Shown: positions 8,085-16,748 of the stretch, in pieces | Layout: the number at the start of each line of letters is the position of its first letter | How positions within the stretch are numbered: position 1 is the first letter of the stretch | Assembly (NCBI RefSeq): GCF_001429065.1 | Contig: NZ_LMIB01000003.1 | Location: forward strand, 1 to 34,520 | Direction of reading: 5' to 3' | Length of the DNA: 34,520 bases | Source of the DNA: Sphingomonas sp. Root710 | GTDB taxonomy: Bacteria > Pseudomonadota > Alphaproteobacteria > Sphingomonadales > Sphingomonadaceae | Made by a program: the position numbers and the translations under genes | Notes under the pieces: generated by a model | What the model saw: only the letters and a program-made list of their open reading frames with translations | Told to the model about the DNA's origin: nothing | Database searches by the model: none

Positions 8085-10397
8085 ATGAGCACGGTATTCG
8101 AACTGGATCCATCTGCACTGACGGTTACTCCGCTCGCGGATCTCTTGGCGGCGAGCGAAAACCTGACCCTCTCGTCGTTCGGTCCTGTGGTCACCTATTC
8201 CCGCAAGGTATTCATACCGTTGACGAAGCTGTGCCGGGATGTGTGTCATTACTGCACGTTTGCCGCCACGCCAGCCAAGCTCGGGAGCGCCTTTCTCTCA
8301 CGCGACGAGGTGCTTGCGATAGCCCATACGGGCGTGGCCGCAGGTTGCCGCGAGGCGCTTTTCACGCTGGGCGATCGCCCCGAGGCACGCTACGGCGCCG
8401 CTCGCCATGCGCTGAGGTCTCTGGGCCACCCGACCACCTTGTCCTATCTGCGCGAGATGGCGCGCACCGTCTGTGAAGAAACAGGGCTGCTGCCGCATCT
8501 GAATGCCGGCGTGATGGACAAGGCCGATTATATCGCGCTACGTCCGGTGTCGGCTTCGATGGGGCTGATGCTGGAGACGGCGTCGGACCGGCTTTCGCAG
8601 AGGGGCGGCCCGCATTTCGGATCGCCGGACAAGCTTCCCGCGCGCCGGCTGGCGTCGATCGAGGCGGCAGGCTTGGCGCGGGTGCCGTTCACGACCGGGG
8701 TGCTGATCGGAATCGGCGAGACACGCGCCGAGCGGATTGACGCGCTCGTCGCCATCCGTGACCTGCACCGTCGCCATGGCCATATCCAGGAAGTGATCGT
8801 CCAGAACTTCCGCGCCAAGCCAGGGACGCGGATGGCGCATCATTCCGAGCCATCGCTTGACGAGCATCTGTGGACGATCGCAGCGGCGCGGCTGATTCTG
8901 GGGCCGGAGATGGCGATACAGGCGCCGCCCAACCTGCACCGCCCGGACGAGCTTCCCGCGCTGCTGCGCGCCGGGGTCAACGATTGGGGCGGCGTCTCGC
9001 CGGTGACGCAGGATCATGTGAACCCGGAACGGCCCTGGCCGCATCTCGACGCGCTGGCCCATGCGACCGCCGAAGCGGGCCGTGTGCTACGCGAGCGGCT
9101 GGCGATCGGCCCCGCTTTCGCGCGCCGGCTCGATGAATGGACGGAGCCGGCCCTGGCCAAGGTCGTGCGCCGCTCGGTCGATGCCCGCGGGCTGCCTGTT
9201 GTCGACGGCTGGCGCGCCGGGAGCGGCGGAGCTGTTCCTCACATACGCACTTCGGGCGATAGCGCGATCTCGGCCGAGATCGCGCGAATCGTCGAACGCG
9301 CGCGCACAGGCGACCGGCTCGACGAAGCCTGGATCGTGCGTCTGTTCGAAGTCGATGGACCTGATGTCGCGTTGATCGCCGACGCCGCCGATGCGTTGCG
9401 GCGCGAGGTCGTCGGCGAGGCGGTGAGTTTTGTGGTAAACCGCAACATCAACTATACGAATATCTGCCTCTTCAAGTGCGGCTTCTGCGCTTTCTCGAAA
9501 GGCAGCACACGCGAGATGCGGGGACGGGCCTACCGGCTCGATCTCGGCGAAGTGGGGCGACGTGCGGCCGAGGCGGCCGAGCGGGGCGCGACCGAGGTTT
9601 GCCTGCAGGGCGGCATTCATCCCGACTATGACGGCAACACCTATCTCGACGTCCTCCGCGCCGTGCGGGAAGCGGCGCCCTCGATCCACATCCACGCCTT
9701 CTCGCCGCTCGAGGTGACCCACGGCGCGTCCACGCTGGGGCTGCCGCTCGAGGATTATCTGATCCGGCTCAAGTGCGCAGGCCTGTCGACCTTGCCGGGC
9801 ACGGCCGCCGAGATCCTGGACGACGAGGTTCGCGCGATCCTCTGTCCCGACAAGTTGAGCACTGATGAATGGCTCGAGGTCATGCGGACCGCGCACCGCG
9901 CCGGGCTGCGTTCGACCGCGACGATCATGTTCGGCCATGTCGACGGCTATGAGCATTGGGCAAGGCATCTGCTCAGGGTGCGCGATCTGCAGGCCGAGAC
10001 CGGCGGGTTCACCGAGTTCGTCCCGCTGCCGTTCGTCCACATGGAAGCGCCGATCTGGCGCAAGGGCAATGCGCGCTCCGGGCCGAGCTTTCGTGAGGCG
10101 CTCTTGATGCATGCGGTCGCCAGGCTCGCGCTCCACCCGCTGATCCCGAACATTCAGGCGAGCTGGGTCAAGCTTGGCAGCGGGGGCGTCGTCGCGGCTC
10201 TCCGCGCCGGGGCCAACGATCTCGGCGGCACGTTGATGGACGAATCGATCACGCGCGCGGCAGGGGGGCGGAACGGCCAGCTCTGCGACTCGCGGAGCAT
10301 GGCAGAACTCGCCGCCGAGGCCGGGCGCACGACCCGGCAGCGCACGACCCTTTACCAACCGATCACGCGGCTTGAACCCGCCGATGCAGGAGAGTGA
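8085..10397 (+). CDS. fbiC: FO synthase, fused CofG-CofH (7,8-didemethyl-8-hydroxy-5-deazariboflavin synthase)
   Basis: The 770-residue protein carries two radical-SAM domains. The first has CRDVCHYCTF (Cys50, Cys54, Cys57) typical of CofG. The second has CLFKCGFCAF (Cys461, Cys465, Cys468) typical of CofH. This is the order of actinobacterial FbiC. Together they join 5-amino-6-ribitylaminouracil and tyrosine to make FO, the chromophore of coenzyme F420. The chosen start (MSTVFELDPS) follows a weak GCGGG. An ATG at 8046 is in frame but adds residues outside the family. It overlaps closely with npdG downstream. It is unusual in an alphaproteobacterial setting and visibly more GC-rich than the LysR gene that follows. 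Assignment is very secure. Confidence 0.96.
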   Translation: MSTVFELDPSALTVTPLADLLAASENLTLSSFGPVVTYSRKVFIPLTKLCRDVCHYCTFAATPAKLGSAFLSRDEVLAIAHTGVAAGCREALFTLGDRPEARYGAARHALRSLGHPTTLSYLREMARTVCEETGLLPHLNAGVMDKADYIALRPVSASMGLMLETASDRLSQRGGPHFGSPDKLPARRLASIEAAGLARVPFTTGVLIGIGETRAERIDALVAIRDLHRRHGHIQEVIVQNFRAKPGTRMAHHSEPSLDEHLWTIAAARLILGPEMAIQAPPNLHRPDELPALLRAGVNDWGGVSPVTQDHVNPERPWPHLDALAHATAEAGRVLRERLAIGPAFARRLDEWTEPALAKVVRRSVDARGLPVVDGWRAGSGGAVPHIRTSGDSAISAEIARIVERARTGDRLDEAWIVRLFEVDGPDVALIADAADALRREVVGEAVSFVVNRNINYTNICLFKCGFCAFSKGSTREMRGRAYRLDLGEVGRRAAEAAERGATEVCLQGGIHPDYDGNTYLDVLRAVREAAPSIHIHAFSPLEVTHGASTLGLPLEDYLIRLKCAGLSTLPGTAAEILDDEVRAILCPDKLSTDEWLEVMRTAHRAGLRSTATIMFGHVDGYEHWARHLLRVRDLQAETGGFTEFVPLPFVHMEAPIWRKGNARSGPSFREALLMHAVARLALHPLIPNIQASWVKLGSGGVVAALRAGANDLGGTLMDESITRAAGGRNGQLCDSRSMAELAAEAGRTTRQRTTLYQPITRLEPADAGE

Positions 10398-10398
10398 A

Positions 10399-11052
10399 AT
10401 GACCGGCATGGAAAAGGTCGCAGTCGTCGGTGGCACGGGCAAGCTGGGCGCGGCGATCGCGCGCAGGCTGGCGAAGGCGGGGCGCGAGGTCATCATCGGC
10501 TCGCGCTCGGCCGAGGCCGCGCGGAAGGTCGCCGACGAGCTGGGTTTCGGTCTGAGAGGCCTGACCAATGCCGCCGCGGCCGCGGCCGGTGAGATCGTGA
10601 TCGTCACCGTTCCCTTTGCAGCGCAGGAGGCGACGCTCGCCGAGATCGCGCCGCACGTCGCGGGCAAGATCGTTGTTGACACGACTGTCCCGCTGGTGCC
10701 GCCGAAGGTGATGCGCGCGCAGCTTCCGCCCGAGGGCAGCGCGGCCGTGCGTGGTCAGGCGCTGCTGGGGGAGGGCGTGACGATGGTATCCGCCTTCCAC
10801 AATGTCGCCGCGCACAAGCTGGCGACCGACGACGATGTCGGCTGCGACGTGCTCGTCTTCGGTGACGACAAGGGGGCGCGGGCGAAGGTGGTGGAGCTTA
10901 CCAATGAGGCGGGCCTGCGCGGCCTGCACGGCGGCGCGCTGGTGAATTCGGCGGCGGCCGAAGCGTTGACCTCGGTTCTGATCTTTCTCAACAAGACCTA
11001 CGGCGTTGACGGCGCGGGCATCCAGATCACAGGGAAGCTGAGAGAACCGTGA
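10399..11052 (+). CDS. npdG: NADPH:F420 oxidoreductase (Fno/NpdG)
   Basis: The 217-residue protein has an N-terminal Rossmann fold with GGTGKLG at 11-17 and an SRSAEAAR loop that fits NADPH binding. The fold then continues as in Fno/NpdG, with DTTVPLVPP, VSAFHNVAA and VFGDD segments. It should reduce F420 with NADPH and so supply F420H2. The start at 10399 lies two bases after the fbiC stop and has AGGAGAG just upstream, so the pair is one unit. Its presence implies that F420 is used here for reductions, as in the picrate-degrading npd systems of actinobacteria, where the name arose. Confidence 0.9.
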   Translation: MTGMEKVAVVGGTGKLGAAIARRLAKAGREVIIGSRSAEAARKVADELGFGLRGLTNAAAAAAGEIVIVTVPFAAQEATLAEIAPHVAGKIVVDTTVPLVPPKVMRAQLPPEGSAAVRGQALLGEGVTMVSAFHNVAAHKLATDDDVGCDVLVFGDDKGARAKVVELTNEAGLRGLHGGALVNSAAAEALTSVLIFLNKTYGVDGAGIQITGKLREP

Positions 11053-11153
11053 GGAGACACACCCTTATCGCGCTCGACAGCGCTGCACCTGGCGCGAACG
11101 AGCAAATTTCAGGTGCAGCTTGCCGGCACAATATCGAAGCTGGATTGTGTCGT

Positions 11154-12128
11154 TCAATCTATGAATTGCAATACTTCCGGATTCCGGTTTTCTCTTGGCG
11201 GCAGAGCGCCAAGTTCATCTCCGACGTCCTTGACCGTCGATCTCAGCCATTGATGGGCGGCATCCTTGTCGAAAGTCGGATGCCAATATAGCGTGATTGC
11301 AAGATCCGGATAGGGAATGGGGGGCAGGAATAGCCGCAGCGGTAAGAAGGTTGCAAAATATCTTGCAAGCCGTTCCTGCATGATCACCACTGAACTGCTC
11401 TCCGCTGCAAGGAAGGGGAGAACAAGATAGTGGGGGGTAAGCGCACTGAATTTATAATATATATCCATCTCGGATAGGTGCATGGTCTCGTGGCTGCGAA
11501 GATATTTCGCATGTGTGGAGAATGATGCTTGCGACATCTTCAAAAAATCGTCGCGGCTCATGCCTTCGCGCACCAGCCTGTTGCTTTCGGCGGCTATGCC
11601 GACATATCGATCCGTAAAAAGATATTGATGGCTCATTCCGACGGTATTGAAAACACCGGCAGGCAAGATAAACAGCTCGTGCTGAAGGGCGCTATGGCCC
11701 TCCGTCATCTCCGGTTTGGCATCCGTCAGATATAGGGTGAAGTTCGGTGCGGATCGCTGAATCGACTGGACGATTTTTCCACCAAGAGCCCAGTGGATAT
11801 AGTCGGCGCTTGCAATTGTGAATTCACGAGTCGCCTTACTCGGATCGAAGGAATTTCCCAATATCGTCTCTCGGACGTCATTTATGATTGCGTGTATTCT
11901 GGGTGAAATTTCCTCACATCTGCCCGTAGGCTGCATCGTCCGCCCGTTCCAGACGAATAAATTGTCGTCAAGCAGGCTGCGCAGTCGATTGAGCGCGAGG
12001 CTGACCGCTGACTGACTCAAGCCGATCTTCCGAGCCGCGACGCTTACGCTCCGTTCCACCCACAATGTATCAAATACGAGAAGCAGGTTGAGGTCTACCT
12101 TTCGAAGGGGCTCGGTCACTGCGTCCAC
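11154..12128 (-). CDS. LysR-family transcriptional regulator (NodD/PcpR-like)
   Basis: This is a 324-residue regulator. The winged helix-turn-helix lies in residues 10-70 (VDLNLLLVFDTLW, SVSVAARKIGLSQSAVS, ALNRLRSLLDDNLFV), followed by a two-lobe effector-binding domain. It is convergent with npdG and divergent from the flavin monooxygenase. A perfect inverted repeat lies between the divergent starts. It most likely activates the monooxygenase/dioxygenase genes in response to a pathway intermediate. The gene is clearly more AT-rich than its neighbours, hinting at separate acquisition. The ligand is unknown. Confidence 0.9.
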   Translation of the reverse strand: MDAVTEPLRKVDLNLLLVFDTLWVERSVSVAARKIGLSQSAVSLALNRLRSLLDDNLFVWNGRTMQPTGRCEEISPRIHAIINDVRETILGNSFDPSKATREFTIASADYIHWALGGKIVQSIQRSAPNFTLYLTDAKPEMTEGHSALQHELFILPAGVFNTVGMSHQYLFTDRYVGIAAESNRLVREGMSRDDFLKMSQASFSTHAKYLRSHETMHLSEMDIYYKFSALTPHYLVLPFLAAESSSVVIMQERLARYFATFLPLRLFLPPIPYPDLAITLYWHPTFDKDAAHQWLRSTVKDVGDELGALPPRENRNPEVLQFID

Positions 12129-12241
12129 TCCACCACTAACATCTTTATGACTGGAATTTCAAGGCATCACGAGGGTGCCGCCCTGCCGGACATCCTGTTC
12201 GGCTGTATGAATTAACCAAACCAATAGCCTTTATATCCGGA

Positions 12242-12260
12242 ATTGATTTGAATAATCAAT
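12242..12260. promoter_or_regulatory. Candidate LysR operator (perfect 7-bp inverted repeat)
   Basis: The sequence ATTGATTTGAATAATCAAT has arms ATTGATT/AATCAAT around a 5-base spacer. It sits in the divergent region, 86 bases before the monooxygenase start and 114 bases from the LysR start. T-N11-A spacings of LysR type occur within it, although not on the symmetry axis. Binding is inferred from position and symmetry only. Confidence 0.5.
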
Positions 12261-12345
12261 GGGTGACTGCAAAGCTTGGTACGAACGCTGGCTCGTGAAC
12301 AGCGCCGGCTCGTGGCGTTCCAAAAAACGAGGAGGGAGATTGCTG

Positions 12346-13557
12346 ATGGCAACAGTGGAAATTCATGGCTCGACCCAGGCTGCCGACATTCCTTCGCCCG
12401 ACGAGCTTCGGCGCCGCGCACGCGCAATGGGGCCCGCACTGCGCGCTAACGCCAGGAAGTGCGAAGACAATCGGAGCATGCTGCCCGAAACGATGGAAGC
12501 GTTCGAGCAAGCTGGATTCTACCGCATTCTCCAGCCAAAGGCCTACGGTGGCTTCGAATATTGGCCGACCGTATTCTACGACGTCGTCATGGAAGTTGCC
12601 CGCCATTGCCCTTCGTCGGCATGGGCGCTCGGTATCGTCGGTATCCACAACTGGGAAGTTGGGCTCATGCATCCCAGGGTGGCCGAAGATCTATGGGAGA
12701 AGGATACTTCGACGCGCTTTTCGTCGTCCTACGCCCCGTTTGGCAAGGCGGAACGCGTCGATGGCGGCTATCGTGTCGAAGGGCGCTGGTCATGGTCCAG
12801 CGGGTGCGACCAAGCGACGTGGGTCATCGTCGGCGCACTTGTCGACATGGAAGCCGGGGAGAAAAATCATCTGGCCCTTCTTGTAGCGCCAGGTGACTAT
12901 GAGATCGATCACGCATCGTGGGACACGTCCGGCATGGCAGGGTCAGGCAGCAAGGACATCGTGATAAAGTCGGCGTTTGTTCCCGCCTATCGCGTTCACA
13001 ATATCTCCGAAGCATATGAGATGGCGGATCCCGGGCGCGCCGCCTTCACCGCGGACACATATAAGCTTGCCTTCGGAACCGTGTTCGCGTTTGCTCTCAC
13101 CAGCGTGTTGATTGGCATTGCTGATGCCGCGCTCGATTTCTACATCGATTATATGTCCAAGCGCACAAACGCCTACAATGGGACGAGTTTCAAGCAGGAT
13201 CCGCTGGCGCAGCAGACCCTGGCGGATGCCCACTCGCTGGTCGATGGAGCTCATCTTCGCCTGAAGCGCGATTTCGAAGAGATGGCAGGCTGCGTGGCTC
13301 GTGGAGAAGAGATACCGTTCGCCCGCCGCGTGTTTTACAAATGGGACGCAGCAAACATCGCGAAGCAGTGCAGGGATGCGGTGAACATGCTGACTCATGC
13401 AAGTGGCGGATCGATCTTCTCGCACGATGTTCCGATGCAGCGTTTGTTTCGCGATGCAAATGCAGGATCGGCTCATCTCTTCATCAATCATCAGAAGAAC
13501 TCGGTCAACTTCGGCGCTTTCCTGCTGTCAGGCCAGAACAGCGATCTGATGCTCTGA
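12346..13557 (+). CDS. Flavin-dependent monooxygenase, acyl-CoA dehydrogenase fold (HsaA/HpaB-C2-like)
   Basis: The 403-residue protein belongs to the two-component group D hydroxylases with an acyl-CoA dehydrogenase fold. An N-terminal helical domain (RRRARAMGPALRANAR...) is followed by a central beta domain (RVEGRWSWSSGCDQATWVIVG) and a C-terminal four-helix domain ending in FRDANAGSAHLFINHQKN. Such enzymes ortho-hydroxylate phenols using FMNH2 or FADH2 from a separate reductase. The start at 12346 follows GGAGGGAG; the longer frame from 12259 lies over the regulatory region. No flavin reductase is encoded in the window, so the reductase must come from elsewhere. It probably makes the catechol cleaved by the next gene, because only about 115 bases separate them. 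Confidence 0.85.
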   Translation: MATVEIHGSTQAADIPSPDELRRRARAMGPALRANARKCEDNRSMLPETMEAFEQAGFYRILQPKAYGGFEYWPTVFYDVVMEVARHCPSSAWALGIVGIHNWEVGLMHPRVAEDLWEKDTSTRFSSSYAPFGKAERVDGGYRVEGRWSWSSGCDQATWVIVGALVDMEAGEKNHLALLVAPGDYEIDHASWDTSGMAGSGSKDIVIKSAFVPAYRVHNISEAYEMADPGRAAFTADTYKLAFGTVFAFALTSVLIGIADAALDFYIDYMSKRTNAYNGTSFKQDPLAQQTLADAHSLVDGAHLRLKRDFEEMAGCVARGEEIPFARRVFYKWDAANIAKQCRDAVNMLTHASGGSIFSHDVPMQRLFRDANAGSAHLFINHQKNSVNFGAFLLSGQNSDLML

Positions 13558-13674
13558 TCGCGCAAGACGCTCATATGCCCATGACTTGTCGCGCAAGCGC
13601 GCAGTCGATTGGAGCCGGCGAGGGCATGACCATGGAAGGCTGGCTGGCATTTGGATCAGGCATTGGAGGCAGGG

Positions 13675-14544
13675 ATGGCAATCAAGACCGCTTATTTCGG
13701 ATTCGAAGTCTCAGATCCCCAGGCTTGGCTGCGCTATGGGGAACTCATCGGTTTCCAGCCAGAGGAGACGGAAGAAGGCCTCTTCTTTCGCGTTGACGAA
13801 AAGGCGCGTCGTCTTCAGTTCGTTGAGGGCCCTTCGGACGACATTGCCTGGTTGGGCTGGGAGGCGGAAAGCGTCGACGCTTTCGAGCGTCTGCGCCGAC
13901 ATCTGGAGGCAACGGGTGTCGCAACGCAGGATGGCGATGGTCCATCGGCGCGATTGAGGGGTGTGGAACACTTCTTCCATTTCGTAGACCCCAACGGGGT
14001 CCGATTCGAAATCGCAATTGGTCTCCGTGACGGTCCTCCCTTTTCGTCCGCCAAGGTGCCGGGCGGATTTCGGACCGGCGAGCTCGGCCTTGGGCATGCT
14101 GCCTTTAATTCAACCGATCATCTGGCCGATGAGCGCTTCATGCGCGAAGCGCTAAAGGCAAACCTCTCCGATTACATCCATCAGAGGATGCCGGATGGGA
14201 GCATGATGCATGCGGTTTTCCTGCACACGAATCCGCGCCACCATTCGGTTGCCTTTGCAGAAGGGCTTGGAGCGGGAAGCAGACTTAACCATTTCGAACT
14301 TGAACTGAACGAAATGGCCGATGTCGGGCGAGTCTATGAAAGGCTGCAGGCCGCTGGCGTGACGATCGCACTGTCGCTCGGGCAGCATTCAAACGACGGG
14401 GTCGTGTCTTTTTACGCTCTGACGCCGTCCAAGTTCATGATGGAAATCGGGTGCCACGGCATCCGGATCGACGACGAGGAGAGCTGGAAGCCCACGACCT
14501 ATGACCGCATAAGCGAGTGGGGACACAAGTTTCAGTTGGCATAG
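13675..14544 (+). CDS. Type I extradiol ring-cleavage dioxygenase (BphC/HsaC-like)
   Basis: The 289-residue two-domain vicinal-oxygen-chelate protein should open a catechol ring next to the hydroxyls using Fe(II) and O2. The iron ligands are inferred as His141 (GLGHAAF), His206 (RLNHFEL) and Glu257 (FMMEIG). The second-sphere residues His190 (RHHSVAF), His238 and Tyr247 are also in place, matching the BphC pattern with a small offset. The start at 13675 is preceded by GGAGGCAGGG. It follows the monooxygenase and would feed the C-C hydrolase at 4117. A bulky 3-substituted catechol is a reasonable guess for substrate, from the family only. Confidence 0.9.
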   Translation: MAIKTAYFGFEVSDPQAWLRYGELIGFQPEETEEGLFFRVDEKARRLQFVEGPSDDIAWLGWEAESVDAFERLRRHLEATGVATQDGDGPSARLRGVEHFFHFVDPNGVRFEIAIGLRDGPPFSSAKVPGGFRTGELGLGHAAFNSTDHLADERFMREALKANLSDYIHQRMPDGSMMHAVFLHTNPRHHSVAFAEGLGAGSRLNHFELELNEMADVGRVYERLQAAGVTIALSLGQHSNDGVVSFYALTPSKFMMEIGCHGIRIDDEESWKPTTYDRISEWGHKFQLA

Positions 14545-15081
14545 CTCAATCGAGGAGCCCTACTGGCACAGACTTGCGTGTGTCGGGCAGTGCGGGCGGA
14601 AACTGGCCACGCACGCGTGCGCCAGTGGCACTGCTGCAGGTACCAGGTCGGCGTCGGAGCCGGCGTCTCGAACGATCAGCGATCCACAGCGTACCGACGG
14701 CCGCTGCGGCCTCGGCACCATATACTTTGGTGACAAGGCAGTGTGTTCGGGAGCGGTCCGCTGGCAGACTGGAAGCCGCGCTTGGCCATTGTTCTTCATC
14801 AAAGTCGACTCGGCAGCTGCCGCGGCGTTGACGGCATATTGGTCTTGACCGAGCCGAGGGGCTGGACAGGGACTTAGTTTGCTATCTCCTCTGGTTCCGG
14901 ATGCGGTGAGAGTGTGTAGCTCCATTCAGGGCAGGCGCTACACATCGAGTGACGTTGCCGTTACAACGCATGAGCGCCAGCGTCGGGTGCTTGCAGAGCT
15001 AATTCCCTGCCGAGCCCAGGGCTTGACGGAACGTGTCACCGCACTCAGACAATTTCCTTTCGCTGTAGGAGCAAGGTTTGC
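14545..15081. other. Gene-free gap before cofE
   Basis: About 540 bases separate the dioxygenase from cofE. Frames on both strands (for example 14560-14925 minus) give low-complexity Ala/Arg/Pro-rich products with no recognisable family and no ribosome-binding site, so I treat them as non-coding. The gap probably contains the promoter for cofE-D-C, but no box stands out. A Shine-Dalgarno AGGAG at 15067-15071 belongs to cofE. Confidence 0.4.
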
Positions 15082-15825
15082 GTGTCAGCCATCGGGATTA
15101 TCCCGCTCGCCCGAATGGGAGAGGTCACTCCTGGCGACAACCTCGCGGCACTTCTGTCGGAAGCGCTCGAAGTCGAAGGTTTGAGAATCCGGGCCGACGA
15201 CATCCTCGTCGTCACGCAGAAGATCGTCTCGAAAGCCGAGGGTCGGTTTGTGGCGCTCGACACTGTAGTACCTGGTTCGGAGGCGCTGCGTTTGGGGGCG
15301 CTGACGCGTAAGGACCCACGGCTGGTTGAGTTGGTGTTGTCGGAATCGACGGCGGTACTGCGTGCCGTTCCCAATGTGTTGATCGTCCGGCACCGGCTGG
15401 GCCTGGTGATGGCGAACGCGGGGATCGACCGCTCGAACATCGGACCCGGCACGGGCGAACGCGCCTTGCTGCTTCCGGAAGACCCCGATGCGTCAGCGGA
15501 GCGGCTTGGCAAAGCCCTTGGCTGCGCGATCGTCATCTCCGACAGCTTCGGGCGCCCATGGCGGATGGGCGTGGTTGCGGTCGGGATCGGCGCGAGCGGA
15601 CTTCCTGCGCTGCACGACCGACGCGGCGAGCGCGACCGCGATGGGCGAACGCTCGAGGTGACCCAGGTCGCGACCGCTGACCTGCTGGCGAGTGCCGCAG
15701 CGCTGGCGACGGGCGAAGGCGCAGAAGGCATCCCGGCCGTGCTGGTACGGGGCTTCGCCGTCAGAGGCGTGCCCTCCCCAGCAATCGCACTGACCCGCCC
15801 GCTTGAGCAGGATCTGTTCCAGTGA
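15082..15825 (+). CDS. cofE: Coenzyme F420-0:L-glutamate ligase, stand-alone CofE
   Basis: This 247-residue enzyme adds gamma-linked glutamates to F420-0 using GTP. Diagnostic segments are DDILVVTQKIVSKAEG near 39-54, VISDSFGRPWRMG near 150-162 and DRRGERDRDGRTLEVTQ near 175-191. The start is a GTG at 15082 with AGGAG ten bases upstream. Unlike actinobacterial FbiB, there is no C-terminal FMN reductase domain, so the protein resembles the single-domain archaeal and proteobacterial form. It overlaps cofD by GTGA, so cofE-D-C are translationally coupled. Confidence 0.95.
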   Translation: MSAIGIIPLARMGEVTPGDNLAALLSEALEVEGLRIRADDILVVTQKIVSKAEGRFVALDTVVPGSEALRLGALTRKDPRLVELVLSESTAVLRAVPNVLIVRHRLGLVMANAGIDRSNIGPGTGERALLLPEDPDASAERLGKALGCAIVISDSFGRPWRMGVVAVGIGASGLPALHDRRGERDRDGRTLEVTQVATADLLASAAALATGEGAEGIPAVLVRGFAVRGVPSPAIALTRPLEQDLFQ

Positions 15826-16748
15826 AGGTCGCGGTGCTCACCGGTGGCGTCGGCGGCGCGAAGCTCGTGCTCGGCCTCAGTCGAGTTGTACACGGTTCCG
15901 ATCTCGTCGCGATCGTCAATACCGCTGACGACTTCCGACACCTTGGTCTCCATGTATCCCCGGATGTCGATACGCTGCTCTACACCTTGGCCGGCAAGGC
16001 GAATGCCGTCCAAGGCTGGGGACGCGAGGGCGAGACGTGGAGCTTCATGGCAGCGCTGCGGGAACTCGGCGGCGAAGATTGGTTCTTGCTCGGCGATCAT
16101 GATCTTGCGTTGCACGTGCTTCGAACAGCGGCGATGTTGCGAGGGGAGACGCTTTCAGCGGTTACGCATCGTTTCGTTAGAGCTTGGAGCATTGGCGCCG
16201 AGATCCTGCCGATGAGCGACCAGCCTGTGACGACCGAAGTTGAGACCGACGCTGGCCGACTCCCCTTCCAGAAATATTTCGTCGAACAGCGCTGCGCGCC
16301 TGCGGTGCGCTGCATCTCCTTTGTCGGCGTGGAAGTGGCGCGTCCGGCCGCTGGCGTGATTGAGGCAATCCACGGGGCAGACGCGGTCATCGTCGCACCG
16401 TCCAATCCCTTCCTCAGCATCGATCCAATCCTTGCGGTTCCCGGCATTCGTCAATCGCTCGAGACGACAGCGGCGCCGGTGGTTGCCGTCTCGCCGATCG
16501 TCGGGGGCCAAGCGGTGAAGGGCCCGATGGCTAAGCTGATGCGCGAACTCGACCTCGAGGTGAACAATGCGATGATTGCTCGCCATTATGCGGGAGTGGT
16601 CGACGGCTTGCTGATCAACGAAGGCGATGATGCTCCAGAAGGCGCCATCGCGGTGGAGCAGGCCGACACTATGATGCACACCATCGCCGACAAGGTGCGC
16701 GTCGCGCGCGCGGCGCTCGACCTCGCTCAGCGGATCGGCCGGGCGTGA
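15822..16748 (+). CDS. cofD: Phospholactate (LPPG:FO) transferase CofD
   Basis: The 308-residue enzyme transfers the phospho-acid moiety from the guanylylated donor to FO, forming F420-0 or an analogue. Family signatures are TGGVGGAKLVLGL at 7-19, IVNTADDFRHLG, SPDVDTLLYTLAG, LGDHDLALH and APSNPFLSIDPIL. The start is the GTG of a GTGA overlap with cofE, and the end overlaps cofC the same way. Length and motifs fit a complete enzyme. The donor could be lactyl-, phosphoenolpyruvyl- or glyceryl-type; the sequence does not decide. Confidence 0.95.
   Translation: MKVAVLTGGVGGAKLVLGLSRVVHGSDLVAIVNTADDFRHLGLHVSPDVDTLLYTLAGKANAVQGWGREGETWSFMAALRELGGEDWFLLGDHDLALHVLRTAAMLRGETLSAVTHRFVRAWSIGAEILPMSDQPVTTEVETDAGRLPFQKYFVEQRCAPAVRCISFVGVEVARPAAGVIEAIHGADAVIVAPSNPFLSIDPILAVPGIRQSLETTAAPVVAVSPIVGGQAVKGPMAKLMRELDLEVNNAMIARHYAGVVDGLLINEGDDAPEGAIAVEQADTMMHTIADKVRVARAALDLAQRIGRA

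Noticed and set aside
9087..10682. 531-codon minus-strand open frame over fbiC/npdG
   Set aside because: Antisense shadow of two securely identified genes; no motif or ribosome-binding site.
14560..14925. Possible 121-codon gene on the minus strand in the gap before cofE
   Set aside because: The composition is low-complexity, no start signal is visible and the product resembles no known family.
15045..16115. 356-codon minus-strand open frame over cofE/cofD
   Set aside because: Ser/Arg/Pro-rich shadow opposite two motif-rich cof genes.
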